A stretch of DNA of 64,000 bases from Paenibacillus sp. An7 (GTDB lineage: Bacteria > Bacillota > Bacilli > Paenibacillales > Paenibacillaceae), in the NCBI RefSeq assembly GCF_009870785.1, contig NZ_WTWX01000009.1, forward strand, positions 1 through 64,000. The letters are read 5' to 3'. The translations under genes and the position numbers were made by a program. Under the pieces are notes generated by a model. That model saw nothing but the letters and a program-made list of their open reading frames with translations, ran no database searches and was not told the DNA's origin. Below, one piece after another: positions 1 to 7,025 of the stretch; positions within the stretch are counted from its first letter, which is position 1, and every line of letters starts with the position of its first letter.

Positions 1-49
1 CTGCCTGTCACGCAGGAGATCGCGGGTTCGAATCCCGTCAGTTCCGCCA
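1..49 (+). tRNA. tRNA-Asp (GTC), 5'-truncated by the window edge
   Basis: Only the anticodon arm, T arm and acceptor 3' half are present. The anticodon loop reads CTGTCAC (GTC), the T loop is GTTCGAA, and an encoded CCA ends at 49. It heads the visible part of a tRNA operon whose order (Asp-Phe-Thr-Tyr-Trp-His-Gln-Gly-Cys-Leu-Leu) matches the end of the Bacillus subtilis trnD operon. Confidence 0.93.
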
Positions 50-65
50 TTTTTACTCTGAATAA

Positions 66-141
<76 letters not shown>

Positions 142-152
142 TTCAAAAATTA

Positions 153-228
<76 letters not shown>

Positions 229-237
229 GTTTCATAT

Positions 238-323
238 GGAGGATTAGCGAAGTGGCCAAACGCATCAGACTGTAAATCTGCTCCCTTACGGGTTCGGTGG
301 TTCGAATCCATCATCCTCCACCA
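238..323 (+). tRNA. tRNA-Tyr (GTA)
   Basis: Class II tRNA of 86 nt with a long variable arm. Acceptor GGAGGAT pairs with ATCCTCC, the anticodon loop CTGTAAA gives GTA, and CCA is encoded. Confidence 0.95.
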
Positions 324-329
324 GTTTTT

Positions 330-403
330 AGGGGCATAGTTTAAAGGTAGAACAACGGTCTCCAAAACCGTTGGTGTGGGTTCAATTCCTGCTGCCCCTG
401 CCA
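330..403 (+). tRNA. tRNA-Trp (CCA)
   Basis: Acceptor AGGGGCA pairs with TGCCCCT, the anticodon loop CTCCAAA gives CCA, and the 3' CCA is encoded. It is the cognate tRNA for the TGG specifier of the T-box upstream of trpS in this window. Confidence 0.95.
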
Positions 404-442
404 ATTATAACATTGTAGTATCATGATAAAGAATAATATTAT

Positions 443-519
443 GGCGGTCGTGGCGAAGGGGTTAACGCACCGGTCTGTGGCTCCGGCATTCGTGGGTTCA
501 AGTCCCATCGATCGCCCCA
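443..519 (+). tRNA. tRNA-His (GTG)
   Basis: The anticodon loop CTGTGGC gives GTG. An extra 5' G (443) can pair with C516, as expected of the G-1:C73 pair of histidine tRNAs. CCA is encoded at 517-519. Confidence 0.95.
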
Positions 520-538
520 TTACATTCTTTATCACTGC

Positions 539-613
539 TGGGGATTAGCCAAGCGGTAAGGCAACGGACTTTGACTCCGTCATGCATAGGTTCAAATCCT
601 ATATCCCCAGCCA
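539..613 (+). tRNA. tRNA-Gln (TTG)
   Basis: Acceptor TGGGGAT pairs with ATCCCCA, the anticodon loop CTTTGAC gives TTG, the T loop is GTTCAAA, and CCA is encoded. Confidence 0.95.
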
Positions 614-620
614 TTTATTT

Positions 621-695
621 GCGGACGTGGCTCAGCGGTAGAGCATCGCCTTGCCAAGGCGAGGGTCGCGGGTTCGATTCCCGTCGTCCGCTCCA
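621..695 (+). tRNA. tRNA-Gly (GCC)
   Basis: Acceptor GCGGACG pairs with CGTCCGC, the anticodon loop TTGCCAA gives GCC, and CCA is encoded. Confidence 0.95.
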
Positions 696-703
696 ATATA
701 TAC

Positions 704-777
704 GGCGCCATAGCCAAGTGGTAAGGCACAGCTCTGCAAAAGCTTTATCCCCAGTTCGAATCTGGGTGGCGCCTCCA
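704..777 (+). tRNA. tRNA-Cys (GCA)
   Basis: Acceptor GGCGCCA pairs with TGGCGCC, the anticodon loop CTGCAAA gives GCA, and CCA is encoded. Confidence 0.95.
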
Positions 778-788
778 TTTTTTTATAA

Positions 789-874
789 GCGGGAGTGGCG
801 GAATCGGCAGACGCACAGGACTTAAAATCCTGCGGTAGGTGACTATCGTACCAGTTCAAGTCTGGTCTTCCGCA
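789..874 (+). tRNA. tRNA-Leu (TAA)
   Basis: Class II tRNA of 86 nt. Acceptor GCGGGAG pairs with CTTCCGC (one G-T), and the anticodon loop CTTAAAA gives TAA. Unlike the upstream members it has no encoded CCA (the gene ends CGCA then TAT). Confidence 0.93.
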
Positions 875-887
875 TATTTATTTTTTT

Positions 888-955
888 GCCCTATCTTAGC
901 TAGATAGAGAATTTGACTACGAATCAAAGGTCCGGAGTTCAAAATTCTTAGGGCA
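888..955 (+). pseudogene. Degenerate tRNA-Arg (ACG)-like gene
   Basis: A 68-nt tRNA-like sequence between the two Leu tRNAs. Its anticodon arm (911-927) is a normal Arg-ACG arm, and the 5' GCCCTA still pairs with 3' TAGGGC. The rest has decayed: it is several bases short, the D loop lacks the GG pair, the D stem survives only if shifted by a base or two, the T stem has two wobbles and a mismatch around an otherwise acceptable GTTCAAA, and there is no CCA. It is most likely a pseudogene; a divergent but transcribed tRNA cannot be excluded. Confidence 0.6.
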
Positions 956-970
956 CATATAATAGAATAA

Positions 971-1050
971 GCCGGTGTGGCGGAATTGGCAGACGCGCGC
1001 GACTCAAAATCGTGAGGGAAACCGTGGGGGTTCGAGTCCCTTCACCGGCA
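971..1050 (+). tRNA. tRNA-Leu (CAA)
   Basis: Class II tRNA. Acceptor GCCGGTG pairs with CACCGGC, the anticodon loop CTCAAAA gives CAA, and the T loop is GTTCGAG. No CCA is encoded. It is the last gene of the tRNA operon. Confidence 0.93.
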
Positions 1051-1059
1051 TAGATCCAT

Positions 1060-1107
1060 AAGGGTGATATTACTGAATTCAGTAATATCACCCTTATTTT
1101 GTTTTTT
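1060..1107 (+). terminator. Rho-independent terminator of the tRNA operon
   Basis: A perfect 36-bp palindrome (1060-1095; arm AAGGGTGATATTACTGAA) followed by ATTTTGTTTTTT. The long perfect stem directly after the last tRNA marks the operon end. Confidence 0.9.
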
Positions 1108-1201
1108 CATAGATCTCATAAATATTAGCTTGTGATTCGTGGGATTTTGTGGTGTATGTGGAACTTAAGAAAGTAATAGGGCATAATCGGTCTATTGGTG
1201 T

Positions 1202-1349
1202 TTTATAAAACGGAGATATGTTTATTGATCTGAGGTTTATTGATCTGAGGTTGGTTTTATTCAAGGTATACCTTGAGATGTCGTGAAGGTCTTGGATGAT
1301 CCCCGACCTGAGTCTAGGATAAAAAACCGTCCCCGGTCCGTTTTATAAA
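1202..1349. repeat. 148-bp segment bounded by 13-bp inverted repeats
   Basis: TTTATAAAACGGA at 1202-1214 is repeated exactly as its reverse complement at 1337-1349. Inside are a perfect tandem duplication of TTTATTGATCTGAGG (1221-1235 and 1236-1250), a 16-bp palindrome TCAAGGTATACCTTGA (1261-1276), and ACCGTCCCC near the right end. The segment has no ORF. It could be a decayed MITE or REP-like element, or chance inverted repeats in AT-rich DNA. The rest of 1108-1418 shows no gene; the far end holds the leader of the next gene. Confidence 0.4.
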
Positions 1350-1418
1350 GCGCAAGAATCACCTAAAATAAAGACATAAGAAACACGTAGTAAACGAAAG
1401 AGGCGGTGATAACAAATT

Positions 1419-1733
1419 ATGAGGTATACAAAAGAGAAAAACTTGGCCATCATTTTGATCGCCATCGGAGCATTATTGTTACTTGGTAAATTTATTCCTT
1501 TTCTCGGATTTATCTCTGGAACGATTATGAGCTACCTAATACCGGTGATTATGATTGCGATCGGATATTACGGTATTAAAAGAGGGAATGCGCTTTTTGG
1601 GTACATCATACTGATTATCGGCGTACTTAGCTTGCTCAGTAAACTTGCATGGCTTCTCGGACCGCTTCTTGCAATCGGGCTTATCATCTTCGGTATATCC
1701 ATGTTAAGAGGTAGAGGATTAAAACGGTATTAA
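1419..1733 (+). CDS. LiaI-like small membrane protein
   Basis: A 104-residue hydrophobic protein with about four membrane segments (roughly residues 8-25, 30-50, 60-78 and 80-95) and a basic tail ending RGRGLKRY. It resembles the LiaI/LiaF transmembrane domain family that anchors PspA/LiaH at the membrane under envelope stress. A weak Shine-Dalgarno (AAAGAGGCGG) lies some distance upstream of the ATG. The pspA gene starts 35 bases downstream, matching the B. subtilis liaI-liaH order. The membrane-anchor role is inferred from family and context; a close homolog was not confirmed. Confidence 0.72.
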   Translation: MRYTKEKNLAIILIAIGALLLLGKFIPFLGFISGTIMSYLIPVIMIAIGYYGIKRGNALFGYIILIIGVLSLLSKLAWLLGPLLAIGLIIFGISMLRGRGLKRY

Positions 1734-1768
1734 AGAAAGAGGAATAGAGAAAAGGGAGGTAAACAAGA

Positions 1769-2440
1769 ATGAGTGTGTTTCGCCGAATGCGGGATATAAC
1801 CGCAGCTACGATTAACGAACATTTAGAGCAAAGTCAAGATCCAGTGAAAATGATCGACCAGTTTCTAATGGATACAAGAAATGAGATCGGTGAGGTAGAA
1901 AAACTGCATGCTCAGTATTCACGTCATACAAGACAATTGAAGCAGCAGGTTGATGACGCCAAAGCTATGATTAATAAACGAGAAGAGCAAGCACTGCTTG
2001 CACTCAAAGCAGAAGAAGATCATCTTGCTAAACTGGCTCTCCAAGAAAAAATGCTATATGAAGAAAAGTATAATCAATATATTGGACTTTATGAACAGAG
2101 CAGAGATGCTTTAACGGAGTTAGAAGAGCAGCTGAATCACTTAAAGACTGAATACCAAACGGTCTATAGCAAACGTCAGTATTACTATGCACGAATGCAG
2201 ACGATCCAGCTCCAGCAGCGAATGAATGAACGAGCTGGAAAAATGGGAGGCACTCAAATTCCAGGTATGTTTGGAAGACTGGAAGATCGGGTCTCAGATC
2301 TGGAGTATGAAGCAAGAAGTCTTCGTGATCTTCGAAGAGATGAGCAAGAACGTAATTCATTACAGCATTCCGTATCTGACTTACTTGAAAGAGAGCTGGC
2401 AAAGCTCAAAAAGAAGCTGGATAACGGAGGAAAGGAGTAA
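1769..2440 (+). CDS. pspA: PspA/IM30 family protein (LiaH-like), copy 1
   Basis: A 223-residue, almost entirely alpha-helical coiled-coil protein of the PspA/IM30/Vipp1 (ESCRT-III-like) family, which assembles on the inner face of the membrane to preserve integrity. It begins with the amphipathic helix MSVFRRMRDITAATINEHLE and the family signature QDPVKMIDQFL (about residues 24-34), and ends with a Lys-rich helix. The length is typical. The start is set by GGGAGGT 9 bases before the ATG. It sits 6 bases upstream of pspC, so the two are probably translationally coupled. A second pspA follows pspC. Confidence 0.9.
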   Translation: MSVFRRMRDITAATINEHLEQSQDPVKMIDQFLMDTRNEIGEVEKLHAQYSRHTRQLKQQVDDAKAMINKREEQALLALKAEEDHLAKLALQEKMLYEEKYNQYIGLYEQSRDALTELEEQLNHLKTEYQTVYSKRQYYYARMQTIQLQQRMNERAGKMGGTQIPGMFGRLEDRVSDLEYEARSLRDLRRDEQERNSLQHSVSDLLERELAKLKKKLDNGGKE

Positions 2441-2446
2441 CTATTC

Positions 2447-2896
2447 ATGAGTAAGCTATATCGCTCTAGACGTGATAGAAAAGTAACCGGATTACTTGGT
2501 GGTTTATCTCAGACGCTGGGTATGGATTCAACTCTGCTGCGGGTAATCTTTATTGTAGTCACTTTCTTTACAGGTGTACCGATCTTTCTGTACTTTCTTG
2601 CTGCACTAGTTGTGCCGAAAGAACCTTTCCCGCCTTATGATCCATATGCTCCAGGACCTGGAATGGGTGGGTATCCTGGTGGAGGAGGATTCTCTAACCC
2701 TCAGGGCTTTGACTCACAAGGTTATGGAACTCCTAGAGATAATCGTTATAACAGCAATCGTTTTGATAGAGGATTCGGGGCTCCAAAAGAAGATCATTTG
2801 GACTCCATGATGGAAGATATCGAGAAAAAAGCATTGAAAAAAGAAAATGAAGAACTTCGTAAAAAACTATCAAGGTATGAGAAGGGAGAATTATAA
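2447..2896 (+). CDS. pspC: PspC-domain membrane protein
   Basis: 149 residues. Residues 1-60 form a PspC domain: a basic N-terminus ([17 protein letters not shown]) followed by a membrane segment around residues 28-55. Residues 62-115 are a flexible Gly/Pro/Asn/Tyr-rich linker, and residues 116-149 are a charged helix likely to form a coiled coil. PspC proteins act as membrane sensors or effectors for PspA. Tight packing between two pspA genes (6 bases before, 1 base after) suggests the C-terminal helix contacts PspA; that is inference. AAAGGAG lies upstream of the ATG. Confidence 0.88.
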   Translation: MSKLYRSRRDRKVTGLLGGLSQTLGMDSTLLRVIFIVVTFFTGVPIFLYFLAALVVPKEPFPPYDPYAPGPGMGGYPGGGGFSNPQGFDSQGYGTPRDNRYNSNRFDRGFGAPKEDHLDSMMEDIEKKALKKENEELRKKLSRYEKGEL

Positions 2897-2897
2897 A

Positions 2898-3596
2898 ATG
2901 GGAGTATTTAAAAGAATTAAAGATATGACAAAAGCGTCGGTAAATGAGGTTCTTGATAAAGTAGAAGATCCAATCGTTATGCTCAATCAATACATTCGAG
3001 ACATGGAAGCAGAGATTCGTGAAGCAGAGGTTACGGTTGCAAAACAAATGGCTAACGAGCGCCGTATGAAACAACGTTTGGAAGAAGCAGAGCGTCTTGG
3101 TGGACAACGCGAAGCACAAGCAGAATCTGCACTGATCAATGGTCAAGAAGAAGTAGCACGTAAGCTTCTGGAAGAAAAAATTTACTACGATCAAAAGGTA
3201 TCTGAATATCAGAATTTGCATGCTGAATCTGAGACTCAAGCGAAAGAACTTGTACAACAACTGCATGATATGAAAGATGAGTTCTACAAAATGCGTAATA
3301 AACGTAATGAGCTTGTATCCCGTGCCCAAATGGCAAAAGCAAGAAAACAAATGTCCCAAATTAACAGTGTTCATTCCATTGAGAGCGGCAATGCATCACT
3401 AGGATTCCACCGTATGGAAGAAAAAATCATGCAACTGGAAGCAGAAGCAGATGTAATGCGTGTACCTTACAGCTCCAGCTCATATACTCCTAATTCTGTA
3501 GATCAGGAAAAACAATTCCAAGTCAATGAGCAGCTGGAAGCATTGAAAAGTAAATTAAATGGAAAAGCTTCCTCTTCTGAAGCTCCAAAAGAATAA
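2898..3596 (+). CDS. pspA: PspA/IM30 family protein, copy 2
   Basis: A 232-residue second PspA/IM30 paralogue. The N-terminal amphipathic helix ([20 protein letters not shown]) and the [15 protein letters not shown] motif are intact, followed by long coiled coil. The C-terminal 40 residues differ from copy 1, being Ser-rich and ending in [10 protein letters not shown]. The ATG at 2898 is chosen over an in-frame upstream ATG inside pspC because AGAAGGGAG precedes it and homology begins there. A terminator follows at 3641, so liaI-pspA-pspC-pspA is probably one unit, with or without readthrough into liaF. Confidence 0.9.
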   Translation: MGVFKRIKDMTKASVNEVLDKVEDPIVMLNQYIRDMEAEIREAEVTVAKQMANERRMKQRLEEAERLGGQREAQAESALINGQEEVARKLLEEKIYYDQKVSEYQNLHAESETQAKELVQQLHDMKDEFYKMRNKRNELVSRAQMAKARKQMSQINSVHSIESGNASLGFHRMEEKIMQLEAEADVMRVPYSSSSYTPNSVDQEKQFQVNEQLEALKSKLNGKASSSEAPKE

Positions 3597-3640
3597 ACTA
3601 TCCAATGCAACATAGGATATGATATCCTAAGAATCGTGGA

Positions 3641-3677
3641 AAAGCCATACGGAGTTCATCCTTCGTATGGCCTTTTT
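3641..3677 (+). terminator. Terminator after the psp genes
   Basis: GCCATACGGAG and CTTCGTATGGC form a stem with a 6-base loop, followed by CTTTTT. A second small palindrome (AGGATAT-G-ATATCCT, 3614-3628) lies just upstream. The remainder of 3678-3816 is AT-rich and probably holds the liaF promoter, but no clear boxes were found. Confidence 0.8.
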
Positions 3678-3816
3678 ACTGAAAACATGAACTGCTATAT
3701 GGAATACTATTCTTAGCTTTAATTTATGCATGTAAATTAATGATACATATAACAGGTATACATAACATGGATGAAAAGAGGTAACTCTGTTCATCCATAA
3801 CAAGGGGGTGTGACGA

Positions 3817-4464
3817 ATGAGTAGAGGAAAGTCGCTGTTTGCTGTTCTGGCAATAGGGATTGGCTTAATGATGTTGCTGGGAAAATTTTTGAGTTTCTTT
3901 ACTATCGTTGCACTGCTCTTATTGATCTTTGGATATTACAAACATAAATCAGGGGACACCAAAAAAGGTCGAACTTGGATGTGGACAGGAACCGCGATCA
4001 TTATTCTAGACAATCTTATCCTCGTGGTTGGGATAATGCTGATTTCACTCGGTATTTTTTATTGGAAAGGACGTAAAGTCCAGCCACGTGAAGAATATAT
4101 AATTCATCAGAACTTTATGTCTAATTATGCATGGGATCAAGCACCTTGGATTCTTCGTAACACCAGTATATGGCATGTTATAGGAGAAGTAGATGCGGAT
4201 CTTTCTCTTGCTCTTCCTGAAGAAAAAGAAACGGTCATTTATTTACAAGGTGTGATGGGAGATATTGACCTGTCGATCCCTGAGGATTACGGTGTAGAAA
4301 TTGAAGCCTTTGTACTATTCGGTAGACAAAAGTTTGGAAACGATCAGAAAAGCGGTGGAATGAACAGACTTGTCTACCAATCTCCTGGATATGCAGGAAG
4401 TGAATACAAAGTTAAATTTGTAATTTCCTATTTAATTGGAGACCTTGACGTAAAACTAACGTAA
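3817..4464 (+). CDS. liaF: LiaF-like cell-wall stress response membrane protein
   Basis: 215 residues: membrane segments around residues 8-22, 25-40, 50-65 and 66-82, then a soluble C-terminal domain (from about 115) with repeating beta-strand pattern (VIGEVDADLSLALPEEKE, YLQGVMGDIDLSIPED, ISYLIGDLDVKL), characteristic of the LiaF/VraT C-terminal family. LiaF is an accessory inhibitor of the LiaS kinase in Bacillus. GGGGGTG precedes the ATG. The gene is 27 bases upstream of the kinase, reproducing the liaF-liaS-liaR order. Confidence 0.88.
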   Translation: MSRGKSLFAVLAIGIGLMMLLGKFLSFFTIVALLLLIFGYYKHKSGDTKKGRTWMWTGTAIIILDNLILVVGIMLISLGIFYWKGRKVQPREEYIIHQNFMSNYAWDQAPWILRNTSIWHVIGEVDADLSLALPEEKETVIYLQGVMGDIDLSIPEDYGVEIEAFVLFGRQKFGNDQKSGGMNRLVYQSPGYAGSEYKVKFVISYLIGDLDVKLT

Positions 4465-4491
4465 TACTATCTATAAGAGAGGAGGTTCCGG

Positions 4492-5559
4492 ATGCATTCC
4501 GAAAAGACAAAAAACATGGTGACTCGCGGCATGGGACAGGGCATTCTGTTTTCTGTACTGCTGGGAGCTGTCATTATCTATATTCTTTCTTCTTATGGCT
4601 ATTTAACTCCTTGGTCGACATGGGATCGATGGATTCCGTTCGGAGCAACTCTCGTATTATTGTTAGTAGGTGTGGGTGCTTGCTACGGATTCCTTCAAGC
4701 TTATCGAACAAAAGTGAAATTGGAGAGGCTGCGAGAGACATTATTGCAGTGGGAAAAGGGCAGTGTAATGAGAGCTGTTCCTGAGCTAGGAAGTGATGAG
4801 ATCGGAAGACTGGGAGAGCAACTCTCTCGTATCAGCAAAAAGTGGGAGGAGCAAGTGAGTTCTTTACAGCGCTTGTCCACGAATAATGCACAACTGGCAG
4901 AGAAGGCCCGGATCTCCGCGATCGTGGAGGAAAGACAGCGACTTGCTCGAGAACTGCATGATGCGGTATCTCAGCAGCTCTTTGCTATCTCGATGACGGC
5001 TACGGCAGTCGGCAGGACACTTGATAAAGATTTTAATCGTGCGAAGAGACAAGTGGCGCTTATTGAGGAGATGTCAGCTGTTGCCCAGTCCGAGATGAGG
5101 GCATTGTTGCTTCATTTGCGGCCTGTATATTTAGAAGGGAAACATCTTGAACAGGGCCTTAGAGAGTTGGTAAGAGAACTGCAAGCGAAAGTCCCAATGG
5201 AAATATTATTTGAGATGGATGAGAATATTCACTTGGTAAAAGGAGTGGAGAATCACCTTTTTCGCATTATTCAGGAAGCGATGTCTAACACCCTTAGACA
5301 TGCAAAAGCAGAAAAGATGGAAATTCGGATATTACGAAAAGACAAGGCAGTAAAGGTTGTCATTCGAGATGATGGAGAAGGTTTTGAATTAGATGATAAA
5401 AAACAGGCCTCCTATGGTCTTTCTAATATGCAGGAACGTGTGAACGAAATTGGAGGGTCTATCCTCTGGATTACAGCACCGGGTAAAGGAACAAGAATAG
5501 AAATTACCGTTCCTGTGATGGATGAAGAAAGTGAGGTAACGCCAGGTTATGGAAGATGA
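4492..5559 (+). CDS. liaS: LiaS-like sensor histidine kinase
   Basis: 355 residues. Two membrane segments (about 16-36 and 43-66) are separated by only a few outside residues, the layout of an intramembrane-sensing kinase. A HAMP-like linker, a coiled coil and a HisKA_3 dimerization domain with the phospho-acceptor in RELHDAVSQQ (His156) follow. The C-terminal ATPase carries the N box (SNTLRHAKAE), G1 (DDGEGFEL) and G2 (GKGTR). In Bacillus and Staphylococcus (LiaS/VraS) this kinase responds to lipid II-targeting antibiotics. AGGAGG precedes the start, and the end overlaps liaR by 11 bases. Confidence 0.93.
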   Translation: MHSEKTKNMVTRGMGQGILFSVLLGAVIIYILSSYGYLTPWSTWDRWIPFGATLVLLLVGVGACYGFLQAYRTKVKLERLRETLLQWEKGSVMRAVPELGSDEIGRLGEQLSRISKKWEEQVSSLQRLSTNNAQLAEKARISAIVEERQRLARELHDAVSQQLFAISMTATAVGRTLDKDFNRAKRQVALIEEMSAVAQSEMRALLLHLRPVYLEGKHLEQGLRELVRELQAKVPMEILFEMDENIHLVKGVENHLFRIIQEAMSNTLRHAKAEKMEIRILRKDKAVKVVIRDDGEGFELDDKKQASYGLSNMQERVNEIGGSILWITAPGKGTRIEITVPVMDEESEVTPGYGR

Positions 5560-6208
5560 ATTGATGGAAAGAAATATCAAAGTGCTTTTGGTCGATGATC
5601 ACGAAATGGTACGGATCGGCCTAGCTGCCGTGCTGGATACCGAAGAAGGAATTGAAGTAATCGGAGAAGCAGGTAGTGGAGAAGAAGGCCTCCGGCTTGC
5701 TAAAGAGTACAAACCTGATGTAGTACTAATGGATCTCGTGATGGACGGAATGGACGGAATCGAAACCACTAGAGAACTGCTAAAACTACAGCCCGATTGC
5801 AAAGTTATTGTACTTACCAGTTATTTAGATGATGAAAAGATGTATCCCGTTATTGAAGCAGGTGCATTTAGTTACTTACTCAAAACATCACGTGCTACAG
5901 AAATTGCAGATGCCATTAGAGCAGCAGATCGCGGGCAGTCTGTACTGGAATCGCAAGTTGCATCCAAAATGATGAATCGTTTTAGGCAGCCTCCTGCGCA
6001 AATAAAAGCACATGAAGATTTAACGGATCGCGAAATGGATGTCTTGCGGTTGCTCGCTCAGGGTAAATCGAATCAAGATATCGCAGATACGCTAATCATT
6101 GGGATCAAGACTGTGAAATTTCATGTGACCAACATTTTAGCAAAACTCGATGTAGATGATCGTACACAAGCTGCGATCTATGCTTATAAAAATGGATTAG
6201 CAGAATGA
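5549..6208 (+). CDS. liaR: LiaR-like NarL-family response regulator
   Basis: 219 residues from the ATG at 5549; an alternative ATG at 5564 (five residues shorter) is equally possible. The receiver domain has the acidic pair after KVLLVDDHEMV, phospho-acceptor Asp62 in VVLMDLVMDG, and the switch Thr and Lys (VLTSY, LLKTS). A LuxR-type helix-turn-helix (LTDREMDVLRLLAQGKSNQD) occupies the last 60 residues. It overlaps the kinase gene, indicating coupled translation. It probably controls the upstream lia/psp promoter, as in B. subtilis; no operator was identified. Confidence 0.93.
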   Translation: MEDELMERNIKVLLVDDHEMVRIGLAAVLDTEEGIEVIGEAGSGEEGLRLAKEYKPDVVLMDLVMDGMDGIETTRELLKLQPDCKVIVLTSYLDDEKMYPVIEAGAFSYLLKTSRATEIADAIRAADRGQSVLESQVASKMMNRFRQPPAQIKAHEDLTDREMDVLRLLAQGKSNQDIADTLIIGIKTVKFHVTNILAKLDVDDRTQAAIYAYKNGLAE

Positions 6209-6223
6209 ATATTCACATATGTA

Positions 6224-6272
6224 GGGTACGATTCTCATCTTCGGAAGGAAGAAAAGAGATTCGTACCTTTTT
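6224..6272 (+). terminator. Terminator of the liaFSR operon
   Basis: GGTACGATTCTC pairs, with one mismatch, with GAGATTCGTACC, followed by TTTTTC. Confidence 0.82.
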
Positions 6273-6312
6273 CATGTTGAAAAGAGCTTAGGAGAGAGCA
6301 ATTTAATCCACA

Positions 6313-6681
6313 TTAGATAAGGAACAACAAAGCCAGAGCGGTTAAACCTAAAGCCCAGCCCCATCCAGCTCCCCAGCCGCCCCCATAGCCGTAATTGCCA
6401 TATCTGCCGTAAGAATTAAAACCTTTGATCTTTGCGTTTGGTTTACGTTTCTTTTTCTTCTTTGTTGTTTCTGTGTTTGGATTTGTCTCAAGAATGCTGG
6501 ATTTGTATGCTCGGCATGGACGATATTGTTGATTACGACGCTCATCTGCCACGAAGACATGTGTATTATTACATGCTTTAAGTCTACCGTAAATACGCCG
6601 GCCGTCTTTAGTTACCGCACAAACCATTTTCCCGCAATGGCGGCTTAGTACCTCTGGAGTTAAAGGATTGACAGGATACAT
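6313..6681 (-). CDS. Small hypothetical protein with basic linker and Gly/Tyr-rich membrane tail
   Basis: 122 residues, not assigned to a named family. Residues 10-50 (HCGKMVCAVTKDGRRIYGRL, then NNTHVFVADE) alternate hydrophobic and polar residues like a small beta-barrel of Sm/SH3 type. Residues 74-85 are a Lys/Arg run, 86-103 are Gly/Tyr/Trp-rich, and the last 17 residues form one membrane segment. The ATG at 6681 is preferred over the GTG at 6690 because GAAGAGGTG ends about 6 bases upstream. It is oriented away from zwf. The tail suggests membrane or spore-surface location, but this is a guess. Confidence 0.65.
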   Translation of the reverse strand: MYPVNPLTPEVLSRHCGKMVCAVTKDGRRIYGRLKACNNTHVFVADERRNQQYRPCRAYKSSILETNPNTETTKKKKKRKPNAKIKGFNSYGRYGNYGYGGGWGAGWGWALGLTALALLFLI

Positions 6682-7025
6682 CTCGTACACCTCTTCATTA
6701 AATAAGATAGTAGTCGAGATATTTATATTCTTGCAGAGTTGAATAGGTTTGGACGATGGACCAGAGAGTGAGAATAACTCTGCTTAAAAGGATTAAGTAC
6801 GACAATCAAGGTGAATATTAAAATAAAGGCATCAAAGTGAAGGTTTGATGAATGTTTATTGAAAGTAAAAGATTAGCAGAGAAAGTTCGTAGCTTTCGAA
6901 GGAACACTTATGCTAAAATGTCTTCAACATAAATGACTTTTGCTTATGTAGAAAAGGCAATAGTTCACTTGAGACACATTTTAATATACTAAAAAATCTA
7001 TGATATATAGGGGAAAGAAGGGGCC
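6682..7025. other. Intergenic region between divergent hypothetical gene and zwf
   Basis: About 340 AT-rich bases that must hold both divergent promoters. The only structures seen are a hairpin CATCAAA (6830-6836) with TTTGATG (6844-6850) and the zwf Shine-Dalgarno (GGGGAAAGAAGGGG) just before 7026. No convincing promoter pair or small ORF was found. Confidence 0.4.

Noticed and set aside
571..859. Reading frames crossing the tRNA cluster on both strands
   Set aside because: They overlap intact tRNA genes, lack ribosome sites, and are open only by chance.
2847..2897. Upstream extension of the second PspA into pspC
   Set aside because: Family homology and the ribosome site place the start at 2898; the extension is pspC sequence in another frame.
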